Counted from the stretch's first letter, positions 10,220 to 21,635 are shown. The stretch is DNA of 64,000 nucleotides from Jaltomata sinuosa (GCA_003996215.1 QJPP01003544.1:1-64000); one strand, 5' to 3'. Notes: generated by a model from the sequence alone, not told the origin. Translations and numbers: made by a program.

Positions 10220-11957
10220 ACTGGAAGTATGATCACACATAAAGCAAAAAATATAAAAATACAAATATGGGATAAGATACTAACAATAGAAGAAGTATAT
10301 AATTATGAACTAACAACAAAAGATATGTTATTAGGAATGCCCTTTTTAGAAAACCTATATCCACATACAATAACAAAAACACATTGGTGGTTCACAACAC
10401 CATGTAACAACAAAGTAGGAGCAAAAAGAGTTAATAACAAAAATAGGAAGCCAACAGAATGGATAAAAGGAAGTGAGAAAATAAACCAAAAATTAGAAAA
10501 CATAAATCAGTCAGATCATAAAATAGAATTAATCATATTCTCAATAGACAAAATAAAAATAATACAAGATAAATTAGAAACACTGTATAGTGAAGAACCA
10601 TTAAAAGGATGGGAAAACCACAAAACAAAAGTTAAAATAGAACTAATGGAGGAAAATAGTATTATAACCCAAAAACCTTTAAGATATAACTTCAATGATT
10701 TAGAAGAATTTAAGATGCATATTAATGAATTACTAGAAAAGAACTATATACAAGAAAGTAATAGTAAACATTCTAGCCCAGCTTTCATAGTAAATAAACA
10801 TAGTGAACAAAAAAGAAGAAAAACTAGGATGGTCATATACTATAGAAATTTAAATGCAAAAACCAAAACATATAACTACCCAATACCAAATAAAATATTA
10901 AAAATAAGACAAATACAAGGATATAATTATTTTAGTAAATTTGACTGTAAATCAGGATTTTACCACCTAAAACTAGAAGATGAATCTAAAAATTTAACAG
11001 CTTTTACAGTACCACAAGGATTCTATGAATGGAACGTATTACCATTTGGATATAAAAATGCACCAGGTAGATATCAACACTTTATGGATAACTATTTTAA
11101 CCAGCTAGAAAATTGTATAGTCTATATAGACGATATATTACTATACTCTAGAACACAAGAAGAACATATAAGATTATTAGAGAAATTCATACATATTATA
11201 GAAATCTCAGGAATAAGTCTAAGCAAAGCAAAGGCGGAAATAATGAAAAACCAAATAGAATTTCTAGGAATACAAATAGATAAAAACGGGATAAAAATAC
11301 AAACACATATAGTGCAAAAAATAATTGGATTGAACGAAATGCTTGACACAAAGAAGAAACTACAATCCTTTCTAGGATTAGTTAACCAAGTACGAGAATA
11401 TATACCTAAGCTAGCAGAAAATTTAAAATCGTTACAGAAAAAATTGAAAAAGGACATAGAATACCATTTTGATGATACAGATAAAACCCATATAAGAAAA
11501 ATTAAAAATATGTGTAAGCAGCTACCAAAACTATATTTTCCAGATGAAAATAAACAATTTACATACATAGTAGAAACAGACTCTAGCGATCATAGCTATG
11601 GCGGAGTATTAAAATATAAATATGAAAATGAAAAGATAGAACACCATTGTAGATATTACTCAGGATCATATACAGAACCACAAATAAAATGGGAAATAAA
11701 TAGGAAAGAACTATTTGCATTATACAAATGTTTGCTAAAACTTTGAACCATACATAGTTTATAATAAATTTCTTGTAAGAACAGATAATACACAAGTTAG
11801 ATGGTGGCTAACAAGGAAAATACAAGATTCAGTCACTACAAAAGAAATAAGGAGACTTGTACTCAATATACAAAACTTTACATTTACAATTGAAGTAATT
11901 CCAACTGACAAGAATGCAATTGCAGATCACCTATCAAGACAAAAGTACTCAGACTGA
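10217..11957 (+). pseudogene. Endogenous pararetrovirus polymerase: protease end, reverse transcriptase, RNase H
   Basis: A solendovirus-like (Caulimoviridae) polymerase in decay. The first few codons come from the inverted intergenic sequence. Viral homology starts inside the aspartic protease (DMLLGMPFLENL at ~36-47), so the catalytic Asp loop is missing. RT follows: the expected acidic residue of the VIDYRNLN-type motif is Tyr here, while FSKFDCKSGFYHLKL, LPFGYKNAPGRYQHF and the YIDD box are kept. RNase H begins at TYIVETDSSDHSYGG. A stop at 11744-11746 follows an apparent one-base insertion in an A-run, and the last part of RNase H continues in another frame to the stop at 11955-11957. 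The region is closely related to copy 2 on the minus strand. No expression signal for this frame is seen locally. Confidence 0.88.
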
Positions 11958-13133
11958 GGAAATTACTCCAGATATACTCTCAATCCTTACTACGCTTTCC
12001 CTGAAAGTGGACAGTATAGGAACGAGATTACAGAAGATAGAGCTAAGTCAGCAGCATGACTCTAAACATGCGGAGCTAAGTCGATCGGAAGACTCAAAAA
12101 TTCCAGAGCTAAAAGGAGACGTTGGGAAACTCCATAAAACCCATAACGATTTGTTAAATACAGCTGCAGGTACAAGCAAGGCTGCAGGAGATAAAAAAGC
12201 TAGCATAAAACCATTTACAAATACAAACCTGAACAAGGTATTTGATAAACCATTTACCCACAAAAGACAACCCACTGAGATACCAAGTGCCATACCCCAA
12301 ACAACCACATATGCAAATAGCCTCCACAGAGATAAAAAGATATACAATCATATCACCCAAACCTACATCGAAAATATATACAAAATAAAACTTTCCTAAA
12401 CCTTAACCCGAGATCTACCACTACCCTCGAAGAAACACAAGACTATCTAACACAAAAGCTACAAGGATACAACCGGCTGATAGCACAGCCAAAAACAAAT
12501 CCAAACCTAGTTAGAACTTGTTATAACTACGGATTACTTAGCACCGTATATACATACGACGGCGAAGAGATAAGTGGAATTCCAGAACTCCACAAAGCCT
12601 TTATTACATATAAACGAATTACAAAAGAAAGTTTATTTTTTATAAAATTCTACACAGCACCAGCAAAAATATTATATGATGAAATAAAACCCCTAATTCA
12701 GGTAGTCAAAATAGGCCTGACCAGGGAAATGATTATACCAGAAGATATATCGCATCAAGCAGAGATACCAAAAGTTGAGAGACCAAGATTTTATGCAAAT
12801 AAAAGAATAATTGGTATATCAACAATTATCCAGGAATTAGCTACAAATTATCTACAAGGCAATGCTATATGGAGTTATTATTCCAGAGATCATTTAATGA
12901 TCTATGCCAATTCAAGAGAGTTACGACAAGCAGATATGGATGAAGTCCAGAAATGGATTTTATCGTTATTAAAACCAGAACTACAACCAACAACCAGAGC
13001 CTTGAAGACATGGTTCATTTCAGAAGAACTATTGACCAGATACTGCAAGTTAATCGGCCATAAATATCCAGATCATATATACTCCAAATACAAAGGAGAA
13101 GATAACGTTATTCCAAAAGTTCAGCTTGAATAA
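11914..13133 (+). pseudogene. Downstream pararetrovirus ORF, possibly the inclusion-body/transactivator protein
   Basis: It overlaps the end of RNase H by about 40 bases, as caulimovirid genes often do. The first part (from ATG 11914, residues 1 to about 150) is polar and Ser/Thr/Lys-rich after a heptad-like stretch (LTTLSLKVDSIGTRLQKIE). A frame change near 12360-12395 leads to a second open stretch ending at 13133, with YNYGLLSTVYTYDGEEI and a C-terminal block around YCKLIGHKYPDHI. Copy 2 shows the same order and keeps two further Cys in the C-terminal block. Position after the polymerase fits ORF4 (TAV-like) of solendoviruses; this is by position and not by recognised catalytic motif. Confidence 0.65.
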
Positions 13134-13341
13134 ATGGACTAACAAAAGAAGAACAGCTTGCAGATACCGAAGATAGCTACAAAGAAGATATTGACAAAAC
13201 AGTTATGTAATTATTGTAATAAGTTTCGTCGTGTTGTGTCGGACAAAATAAACGGCCAATATATTAGGCAGATGTAAAGTCGTAAAGTAAAGTCTTTTAT
13301 TTTTATATGTAAAGTATAATAAAAGAGTCATAGTCAGTTAG

Positions 13342-13490
13342 TCATGAATAGTAATACTGTTCATGAATAGTAATAAATAGTAAAAGAGTCACTGTTCATG
13401 AATAGTAAAAGTCGTCACTGTTCATGAATAGTAAAGGTCGTCTACGGTTCATGAATAGTAAAGGTCGTCACTATTCATGAATAGTAAAGG
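13342..13490 (+). repeat. Tandem 24-27-bp repeats upstream of the viral TATA element
   Basis: Units share the core GTTCATGAATAGTAAA followed by GTCGTCAC or variants. TTCATGAA is itself palindromic. The same array occurs inverted at 10060-10215 and partly at 9580-9663. An enhancer-like role is inference from position. Confidence 0.75.
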
Positions 13491-13603
13491 TCATCCGACT
13501 TCTATATATAGAGGTCCGTGAAAATAAATAAAATCATCACTTACTCCATCCCTTTTCTCTCTACTTCTCTCTCTCTATAGTTTTCTCTCAATTCCGCAAC
13601 ATT

Positions 13604-13615
13604 TGGTATCAGAGC
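13604..13615 (+). other. tRNA-Met primer-binding site
   Basis: TGGTATCAGAGC, complementary to the 3' end of plant initiator tRNA-Met, about 100 bases downstream of the viral TATA element. Confidence 0.85.
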
Positions 13616-13770
13616 AGTCAGGTTTATCCTACTGTGATGGCTCAGCTATACATGTGAATCGCCGATGCGGAAGTCACGGTGTTACATCCTTGTATACGTT
13701 TCCCTCGGAGTAAAAAGTACCGTTGGCATTAGCCAGGTAATATAGCTGAGGGGCCAGGATGATGGCGAAA

Positions 13771-15984
13771 TATCAAGGTGCTTTAATGTACTTCAATTAG
13801 TAATAAAAATATATCTTATGATGGAAGAAGAGCTCCAGCCCAAAGTAGATATTTTAGAAAAGTCTTACTACTATTTGGAGGCTCACATTGAATACAAGGA
13901 GGAGTTGAATTAAGGTCCAAAAATCTGTCCAAAAAATAGAGCAAGTCTAACCGTCCAAACTTGTGCTCTAGAAGTTTATTTAATGATATGTTGACTGTTT
14001 TTGTAGCTTTATTGAACAAATTATTGGTAGTCTTCTATGCTCTAGGGATTTTACTAGTTTATTTAATTTTGACTATTCCGTTTATAGTTTTAAGGGAGAA
14101 TGACAGCCCCTTCTAGGCTTCTATATAAAGGATTATTTTTTTCTTCATTGTAACTAAGTTTGATTTGATAATAATATTAGTAGCTTTGTGGCTTGTGGAG
14201 ATCTTTGAGGTTCTCTTTAGGGTAATGCCCTTTTTGTTCTATCTTGAATCATAACTTAATATTTTTTAATGGTAAGATTTCTTGTTTGAGCTCACTCCCT
14301 CCTATTCTTCTTCTTTTTAATTGATGATTCACTGCTTCTTTTACTATTATCAAGGTTTCAAGTCTCAAATACTTGAGCTTGTTTTCTTCTCTCTAAAATC
14401 AATCCTTCCCTCTTTCTAACTTCTAAGTTTAGAGTCTTTCGCTATCCGTATTTTTATCACCAATTAGCTGAAAAAGAATGTGAAGGATGTTCTGTAAATA
14501 AATAAATAAAAAATTAAAAAGAATTGTGCAATGCATGTTATTTTTAATACACAAAATTAAAATAAATAAATATAATAATGATAGCATAACTAATTTCAAT
14601 ATTACTAATGAATCTCTATTTAATACTATTTTAATATATTTTCTGACTAAAGATTTTTAAAATTATATTGAAAGGACCAAAATAAACCTAGATAAAAGAT
14701 AATTTTAACAAAAATTCAAAATCAGATTTCAATGACCTTCTCAAGAAAAAAGAAAATCTTAGAGCTGAAGTAAGGAACTTAAAAATTTATATTACAAGCT
14801 TTATTTTATTTGCATCATAAGAATAATTAAATGTGATTTTCTTTTCTTAAAGTTGTGGACAATGCTTATCTGATGGTTCAATTCTTATTCAGGTTTTTCA
14901 GCTCACCAATAAGCTACTTCAAAAAGATAAAGAAAATAACGATTGACTTTATGCGATATACAAAAACACATTGATGCATCAACAAAAGAAATCACAGTTG
15001 ATTCAATTTTGAGTGTAGAATATCTATTGTACCAGTTCAGGGTTCTAAGTCACAACAGAGAGCATGGTGCTTCTTCATTAGCAAGATTATGCGTTCTACT
15101 GCTAGTCCATTTGACAAAGCTGAGAATGATGGTTATCCAGTGACATTCTTAACTTTTATGTAATTTTAATACAAAGCACACATAGCAAGCTTATAATATG
15201 CCATGTGGCTATTTTAAAATTCCAAAATTTATCAAGTTTGAACTTAGTTATAGGGGACATATTTGAACAAAAGAGAAAATGTTAAGGACAGTTATAAATC
15301 AAAAGATTAATGAGAAATATCTGTGAATCATTGTAGTACGTTAAAAGTATTTTTTACCCCTTTCAATACACAAAAATATAACCAAAATTACATTAATTTT
15401 TGCATTAGCATATATCCGATTGATAATGTCAATTATGCCCTGAAAAAGAGACTAAGTTGGTCGCAACAAATATAACATTATTTGAGTTCAAAGTTGATCC
15501 TAACAGAAAGCAAAGGACTAGTTTCTAGTTGATTTCACTTCCTACTTACTTAAGTTAAACTATTGGAGGAAGGTAAAAATATAACATGCAAAATATCGAT
15601 AACTTTAAAATTATAGTATATTTTATTTAGACACTTATATTATTATTTGTTTCAGTTTAACATTTGAACACATGATAAAATGTACCTATTCGACATTTGA
15701 GACTCAAAATTTGAAAAAGTTTCTACGTGTGTTCTTAAGAATTTATTACATAGATAAGTTAACTACTTAAAATATGTCAGCTCCTTTAACTATACACATT
15801 AACCTCAATAAGCTTAGAACCACATGCTTGTTCCAATTGAGGAATGGATCATGGCACATCGTAAAACATGCTATTGAATTTGTTTAAGATTAATTTGGGT
15901 CACTTTGAAATATTCACAAGGAAATGGTCTAAATATGCCACTAAATTTTGAAAAATGGGTCAAGTATATCATTCGTCAATAATT
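13771..15984. other. Intergenic; one TATA-bearing block, no gene supported
   Basis: No convincing coding region. Around 14090-14220 the order AAGGGAGAATGACAG, CTATATAAAGGATT, then a T-rich leader looks like a promoter or an LTR piece, but no partner copy lies in the window. The remainder is AT-rich with short chance frames (for example 14943-15143). Confidence 0.35.
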
Positions 15985-16048
15985 AGGGTAATATGCTCCT
16001 ACCATTACAAAATTGATCCAAATATGTTCGTATTCACTAATGACAAGT
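15926..16048 (+). mobile_element. Left half of a MITE-like inverted repeat split by pararetrovirus copy 2
   Basis: Sequence 16004-16048 (around AATTGATCCAAATATGTTCG) is the reverse complement, with mismatches, of 19579-19626. The adjoining GGTCTAAATATGCCACTAAA-type block is typical of plant MITEs. The two halves are now separated by the viral fragment and another MITE. Confidence 0.5.
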
Positions 16049-16481
16049 TTTGGAGTGGGCGGAATTGAATAAACTAAGAGAGATGAGAGAAAGGGAAGAG
16101 TTAGAGGATGATTTTTCCATCATCTCTCCTTCTCCTTTTATATTGAAATTTCTATATAGTATCTACATCATGCTCATCCAAGTGGATGGCTAAGATCAAA
16201 AGATCAAAAGATAGTGGATGCCTCTCCTATACAAGTGGACATCTGATGCTAAAAAGTTAAAAAAATAGTCGTCCTACTTTAGTAGGTGGACGGCTTATAA
16301 TTAAAGTAAGAAAAGGCTAAAAAACTTTACATAGGTCTTCTTTTGTCGGTCTTCTTCTTGTCTTGAATTCTTTTTGCTGGCTTCTTCTGATTGGTTGTGT
16401 AATCCTTTATGTCTTTTTCCTTATTTGAGTGTGTCATAAGTCTTTCTTTCTTATCTCGAATCTGCTTTATGTTGGCTTTAT
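16049..16481 (-). promoter_or_regulatory. Pararetrovirus copy 2: diverged intergenic/leader region
   Basis: Lies beyond the end of the copy 2 downstream ORF on the minus strand, where the promoter and leader should be. The CGGAATTGAATAAACTAAGAG block at its left edge corresponds to the GCGGAATTGAGAGAAAAC leader block just before the primer site in copy 1, and there is a weak TATA-like CTATATAG (near 16152). The primer site is absent because homology breaks at about 16049. The tandem repeats of copy 1 are not present, so this is a different lineage or a heavily decayed copy. Confidence 0.5.
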
Positions 16482-17640
16482 CTAATTGGTTGTCTTGGCT
16501 TCATCTAATTGGACGTCTGAGACCATGTTTTCTCCTCCATTACATTTTGAACATATATGATCCGGATATTTTTGTCCAATAAATTTGCAATATCTAGTCA
16601 TTAGTTGCTGAGAGATAAAATCTTTCCGTATAGCTCTCGTAATTGGTTCTTGTTCCGGCTTGAGTAGTGTCATTATCCATTTCCGTATTTCTTCCATGTC
16701 GTTTTCTCGTAGTTCTCTGGAATGAGCGTATATTATAGTTTGTCCTCTAGAGTAGTAGTTCCATATTGGACTTTCGTTGAGGTAGTTATTTGCTAATTCA
16801 CTGAGTATTGTAGATAATCCAATTGTTCTTTTATTTGCATAGAAATCGGGTATTTCTGCTTTAGGTATTTCTGGTTGTTATTCTATTTTTTCTGGTATAA
16901 TCATATCTCGTGTAAGTCCTATTTTAATAACTTGGATAGGTGATTTTATTTCATCGTGGAGTATTTCTGCTGGTGCTGTATAGAATTTTATAAAGAATAG
17001 GGTGCCTTTGGTAATTCTTTTGTAGGTAGTAAAGGGTTTATGTATTTCCGGTATTGTAGCTATTTCTTCTCCTGTAGATGTATATATTGTACTTAGTAGC
17101 CCGTAATTGTAGCAAGTATTTACTAGGTTTGCACTGGTACCTGGTTGTGCTATAAGTCGGTTGTATCCTTGTAATGGTTGGGTTATATAATCCTCTGCTG
17201 GATTTTTCGTAGCTTTTGACCTTGGGTTTAGGTTTAGGAAGGTTTGTGGTTTATGGATGTTCTCGATATATGCTCTGGTTATATGGTTGTACGTTTGTTT
17301 TTCTTGGCTTAGGCTTTCTTTGTAGGTATTTGTTTGAGGTGGTATGCATAATGGGTCTTTGTTTATTCTTGGTGTAAATGGTTTATTGAATACTATATTT
17401 GCATTTCCATACCTCGGTTTACTAGTTCCTGCTGCTGAAGGGTTACTTGATGTTGTACCTGAAATACTAAATTTTTCGTTAGTTTAAGTTTTTAGGTGTT
17501 TCTCATCGTCACCTTTTAGCTCCGCCTATTTTAAGTCATGTTGCTGACTTAGCTCTTTCTTTTCTATCTCTTGCAGTCTCGTTCCTATACTGTCCACTTT
17601 CAGGGAAAGCGTAGTAAGGATTGAGAGTATATCTGGAGTA
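16482..17640 (-). pseudogene. Pararetrovirus copy 2: downstream ORF (TAV-position protein), broken
   Basis: Minus-strand counterpart of 11914-13133, with the same order of blocks: KVDSIGTRLQEIE heptad region, YNYGLLSTIYT, then ILHDEIKSPIQVIKIGLTRD. Several stops or frame changes interrupt it (for example near 16877 and 17480). Its C-terminal block keeps Cys residues lost in copy 1: YCKFIGQKYPDHICSKCNG, a plausible metal-binding C-x9+-H-x-C-x2-C arrangement. It ends at 16482. Identity as a transactivator/inclusion protein is by position only. Confidence 0.6.
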
Positions 17641-18783
17641 TTATCCTCTGTCTGAGTACTTTTGTCTTGATAGGTGATCTGCAATTACATTCTTGTTAGT
17701 TGAAATTACTTCAATTGTAAATGTAAAGTTTTGTATATTTAATACAAGCCTTCGTATTTCTTTTGTAGTAACTGAATCTTGTATTTTTCTTGTAAGCCAC
17801 CATTTAACTTGTGTATTATCTGTTCTTACAAGAAACTTATTATAAACTATGTATGGTTCGAAGTTCAACAAACATTTGTATAATGCAAATAGTTCTTTCC
17901 TATTTATTTCCCATTTTATTTGTGGTTTTGTATATGATCCTGATTAATATCTACAATGGTGTTCTATTTTTTCATTTTCATATTTATATTTTAATACTCC
18001 ACCGTAGCTATGATCGCTAGAGTGTGTTTCTACTATGTATGTAAATTGTTTATTTTCATCTGGAAAATATAGTTTTGGTAGCTGTTTACACATACTTTTA
18101 ATTTTCCTTATATGGATTTTATCTGTGTCATTAAAATGGTATTCTACGTCCTTCTTTAATTTTTTCTGTAATGACTTTAAATTTTCTGCTAGCTTAGGTA
18201 TATATTCTCGTACTTGGTTAACTAATCCTAAAAAGGATTGTAGTTTCTTTTTCGTGTCAAGCGTTTCATCTAATTCAATTATTTTCTGTACTATATGTGT
18301 TTGCATTTTTATCCCGTTTTTATCTATTTGTATTCCTAAAAATTCTATTTGATTTTTCATTATTTCTGCTTTCTTTTTGCTTAGACTAATTCCCGATATT
18401 TCTATGATATGTATAAATTTTTCTAATAATTTTATATGTTCTTCTTGTGTTCTAGAGTATAGTAATATATCGTCTATATAAACTATGCAATTTTCTAGCT
18501 GGTTAAAGTAGTTATCCATAAAGTGTTGGTATCTACCTGGTGCATTTTTATATCCAAACGGTAATACGTTCCATTCATAGAATCCTTGTGGTACTGTAAA
18601 AGCTGTTAATTTTTTAGATTCATCTTCTAGTTTTAGGTGGTAAAATCCTGATTTACAGTCAAATTTACTAAAATAATTATATCCTTGTATTTGTCTTATT
18701 TTTAATATCTTCTTTGGTATTGAGTAGTTATATATTTTGGTTTTTACATTTAAATTTCTATAATCTATGACCATCCTACGCAA
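17641..18783 (-). pseudogene. Pararetrovirus copy 2: reverse transcriptase and RNase H
   Basis: Minus-strand polymerase fragment starting inside RT at MVIDYRNLN (18783 downward), so protease and the RT amino end are missing. It retains FSKFDCKSGFYHLKL, LPFGYKNAPGRYQHF and YIDDILLYS. At the RNase H start the first acidic residue is His (VETHSSDHS), which would abolish metal binding. A single TAA at 17944-17946 interrupts an otherwise continuous frame that runs to about 17641 (ADHLSRQKYSD). Compared with copy 1 it lacks the frameshift but has this stop, so the two carry independent lesions. Confidence 0.88.
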
Positions 18784-18795
18784 CCTTTTTTTATA

Positions 18796-19554
18796 GGAGA
18801 AAAGGCTTAAATTTGCTCGTGAACTTTGTGAAGCGATCTAAATTTGCTCTTGAACTTTGTGAAGTGGTCTGAATTTGTCCCTAAACCTTTGCAAACTTAT
18901 GCATATTTTATTTTTCTGCACTACCATCAATCATCACTCTAAATGAATCACCACTATAACAATTAATTTCCTCCACCCAAAAAATGTCACTTGAAAATCA
19001 ATGTTACTGCACCAATACTTCACCTTGACGAAACTCACGGTAATGGATACACAAAATTTTCACATAAGAATCACCTCATTCAAACGGTCTTTCTCACGCC
19101 TTCGTCTTTATTATGTTTTTTCAATCACCAATTTTCCTGTATTGTAAGACCAACGATCCTCAATCATTATAATCCGCCCTAGACTGCTATAATATTACCT
19201 CAAATGATTTAGAAGCTAGATATTGTATATCTAGATTTGTTTTAACATTAGGAGGTTGATGTGGAGTTTGGCATCACTACTAGTTATCTGAGAAAGATTG
19301 ATGATGGAGTTGTGTTGATTGTCCAGTAAAGGTGAAACTTTAATTTGATGGTGCTATTGTTCATCTTTTGAGTATTATTTGGGATGATTGAGGTTTAAGG
19401 GTGGTTAATTTGAGTTTGGGGATAAAGACATTATAGTTGGAGGTTATAGGTGTAGAAGAAGACGATGTTGCTATAGCTGGAATAATAAGCCCAATGTTTG
19501 CAAAAATTTAGGGTCATTTCACAAAATTTAAGGGTAAATTTAAGATTTTTCTCT
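18796..19554. mobile_element. Foldback MITE (GGAGAAAAGGCTTAAATTTG ends)
   Basis: Left end GGAGAAAAGGCTTAAATTTG and the right end's complement AGAGAAAAATCTTAAATTTACC form an imperfect terminal inverted repeat. TTTGTGAAGYG-like repeats sit near the left end and ATTTCACAAA near the right. No transposase. A clean TSD was not found, so the class (Mutator-like by length of ends) is uncertain. Confidence 0.6.
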
Positions 19555-19578
19555 TTTAAAAAATGTTACTTGTTGGAA

Positions 19579-19740
19579 GCTTTTGTCGTTAGCGAATAAG
19601 GACATATTTAGATCAATTTTATAACAGTGGGGATATATTTTACGAAAAAGGGTCGGTTATACCCCTCCATTTTCATTTATTATTTAATCCTTTCTTTTGT
19701 TATACTTTTTGACTATATTTATCTCTGTCGTTAAGCAAAG
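19579..19740 (-). mobile_element. Right half of the MITE-like inverted repeat around pararetrovirus copy 2
   Basis: Pairs with 16004-16048. Together they suggest that the copy 2 fragment and the 18796-19554 MITE were inserted into, or rearranged within, an older element. Confidence 0.45.
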
Positions 19741-19814
19741 TTCTAAATACGCCCCTATTTTGATGGAGATGACATGTGGGCGTCGTCTGAACGAAAGAAT
19801 CGATCCAATACTAA

Positions 19815-20891
19815 GGCCTCATTTGTTTGCACTTAATGGAAGTCTGAATCTGAATGGTTCAGACTTTAGGCCATTAAATGCATTTGTTTTCATTAAGATT
19901 TAAGCACTTAATTGGTCTGAATGAGTCTTAATCATTAAGATATAGAACAAAGTCTTAATACCATTAAAAGGTAATCTTGTATGGATAATATTCACCACCA
20001 CTCTATCCACAATCACCAGTCACCACCACTTACCACCTTTGTCATCACAACCACCACCACCATTGTCAACCACCATTACAATCGTCAACCACCACCACCA
20101 ACCACCACTACTATCAATCACTACCATCCCTACTATCTCCATTATTATAATTATATCCATTGTCACTACCGTCACCACCATTGTGATCAATTCTTACTAC
20201 TAACCAACTCCACCATCACAATTAGCACCGCCACAACCTACCATCAATGCACCGTCAACCACCATACATTCTTCAGCCACCACCATCACTGTTGTTACCT
20301 TTCAACGCCACCTCCACCACTATTAGCCACTACCACCAGTATGGTCAATCTCTATTACCAACCACCTCCACCATCAAAACTAAAACCGCCGTCAACTACC
20401 ACACATTCTTCAGTCACCACCATCAACACCGCCAACTACTAACCTTAATCAATTTCACCATCACAAAACATTCACCAACACTACCAATCGCCACCATCAT
20501 AACAATCACTATAACACCAACCACCTTTACCACCTCTACTATCACAACTATCACCGTCAATATTACTAGTCACTAACACCAACCTGCATTACCACCACCA
20601 CCACTATTACAAACCATCTCCATCATCACTAGCAAACATAAATGTCTCATTTTTTTAATCAAATAATAATTTTATTTTATTAAATTAAATATTTTTCTAA
20701 TATATAATTAATTTTTTATTTGATTTAGTTTGTTATTGTATTATATTTACAAATAAATTTTTATGCAAATTCAGATGTCGAAAAACAAACCGTCTTAATC
20801 GTTCAGCATTCAGATATAGAGACAACATCTTAATCATTCAGATGTGCATTCAGATTCAGACGTCTTAATCTTAATGAAAATAAATGAGGTC
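19815..20891. mobile_element. Tourist/Harbinger-like element with CAC-rich interior, TSD TAA
   Basis: Ends GGCCTCATTTGTTT (left) and AAATAAATGAGGTC (right) are inverted repeats, flanked by TAA at 19812-19814 and 20892-20894. Subterminal CTTAATCATTAAGA-like blocks recur on both sides. The middle (19985-20610) is degenerate CACCAC/ACCACC repeat. The frames at 19981-20442 and 20247-20576 are simply translations of this repeat (His/Pro/Thr-rich) and are not called as genes. Confidence 0.7.
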
Positions 20892-20894
20892 TAA

Positions 20895-21178
20895 ATTACC
20901 CATGCACGACCCATAACCCGTCGTATATCCCGACTCCGAATTACATAACCCATTTCCAAACTTCATCTTTCATGCTCTTATGGTGGACAACCTACTGGAA
21001 TTATAACAGTTTCAGGTGTCGGGCAAAAAATTAAGGACCGGAAAGAGGAGTATGACAGAGTTGTTGCCATTTTTAATAGGGTAGGAGCAAGAAAAATCTA
21101 ATCTTGAATTTTATGATTTGGATAATTTATTGCCGGAACTTGTCGACTCCGACCAAACTCTTTAACCATGGATTTCTA
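20895..21178. other. Intergenic, nothing recognised
   Basis: No repeat ends and no frame of note. Confidence 0.35.
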
Positions 21179-21186
21179 TCGATAAG

Positions 21187-21627
21187 CAGTGGCGTATGCA
21201 GGATTTTTTGTAAGCGATATCGACATTTAACATAAAGAACAAATGAACAAACTAAAGAGAAGAATGAGTAACTTTTTGAATGTCAGGGATTTGAGGTTTA
21301 GCTTGACTAATATAGTTCAAATTTTCTTTCAAGTTATTTAATGTCTAGGTTTTCTTCATAAATGGATTTTGTTTGGTTTGTTAGATTTTAGAGGTCGAGG
21401 AGTGAGGTTTTGGGGGTTCGAATCCTACTTATGGCATGCTATTTTTTAGCAATTGCCAATTAATGCTAACAATTTTTTTTAAAAACAACAATAATTCGTT
21501 GTTATGGAGGTTCGATCTCCAGGTGAGTACACTGTTTTTTTTTCCAGATTATATTTCTATGTATATTGATTAAAATTTTTGATGAAGTGGTGTCGGATGA
21601 CACCCTTATAAGGTGGGTCCGCCCCCG
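21187..21627. mobile_element. hAT-like MITE (CAGTGGCG ends)
   Basis: Left end CAGTGGCGTATGCAGGATTT; the right end, complemented, reads TCGGGGGCGGACCCACC. Flanking 8-mers TCGATAAG (21179-21186) and ACGATAAG (21628-21635) differ at one base. Ends of this kind are common in solanaceous hAT-derived MITEs. Confidence 0.65.
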
Positions 21628-21635
21628 ACGATAAG

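Larger units (their letters stand above)
13255..13770 (+). promoter_or_regulatory. Pararetrovirus intergenic region: repeats, promoter and leader
   Basis: The most complete copy in the window. It contains, in order: AGGCAGATGTAAAG start, six TTCATGAATAGTAA-containing tandem units (about 13342-13490), TATA element CTATATATAG (13502-13511), CT-rich leader, primer-binding site TGGTATCAGAGC (13604-13615), and about 150 bases of leader continuing to GATGGCGAAA. It lies downstream of the coding block because a circular genome has been opened at a different point. It would transcribe rightwards into host DNA. Confidence 0.8.

Noticed and set aside
10303..12360. Minus-strand frames opposite the pararetrovirus polymerase and downstream ORF (for example 11122-11568)
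   Set aside because: Shadows of the AT-rich viral coding strand with Phe/Ile/Leu-rich composition and no family resemblance.
19981..20576. Two overlapping frames rich in His, Pro and Thr
   Set aside because: They are translations of degenerate CACCAC repeats in the interior of a Tourist-like element; several frames are open at once because the repeat lacks stops.
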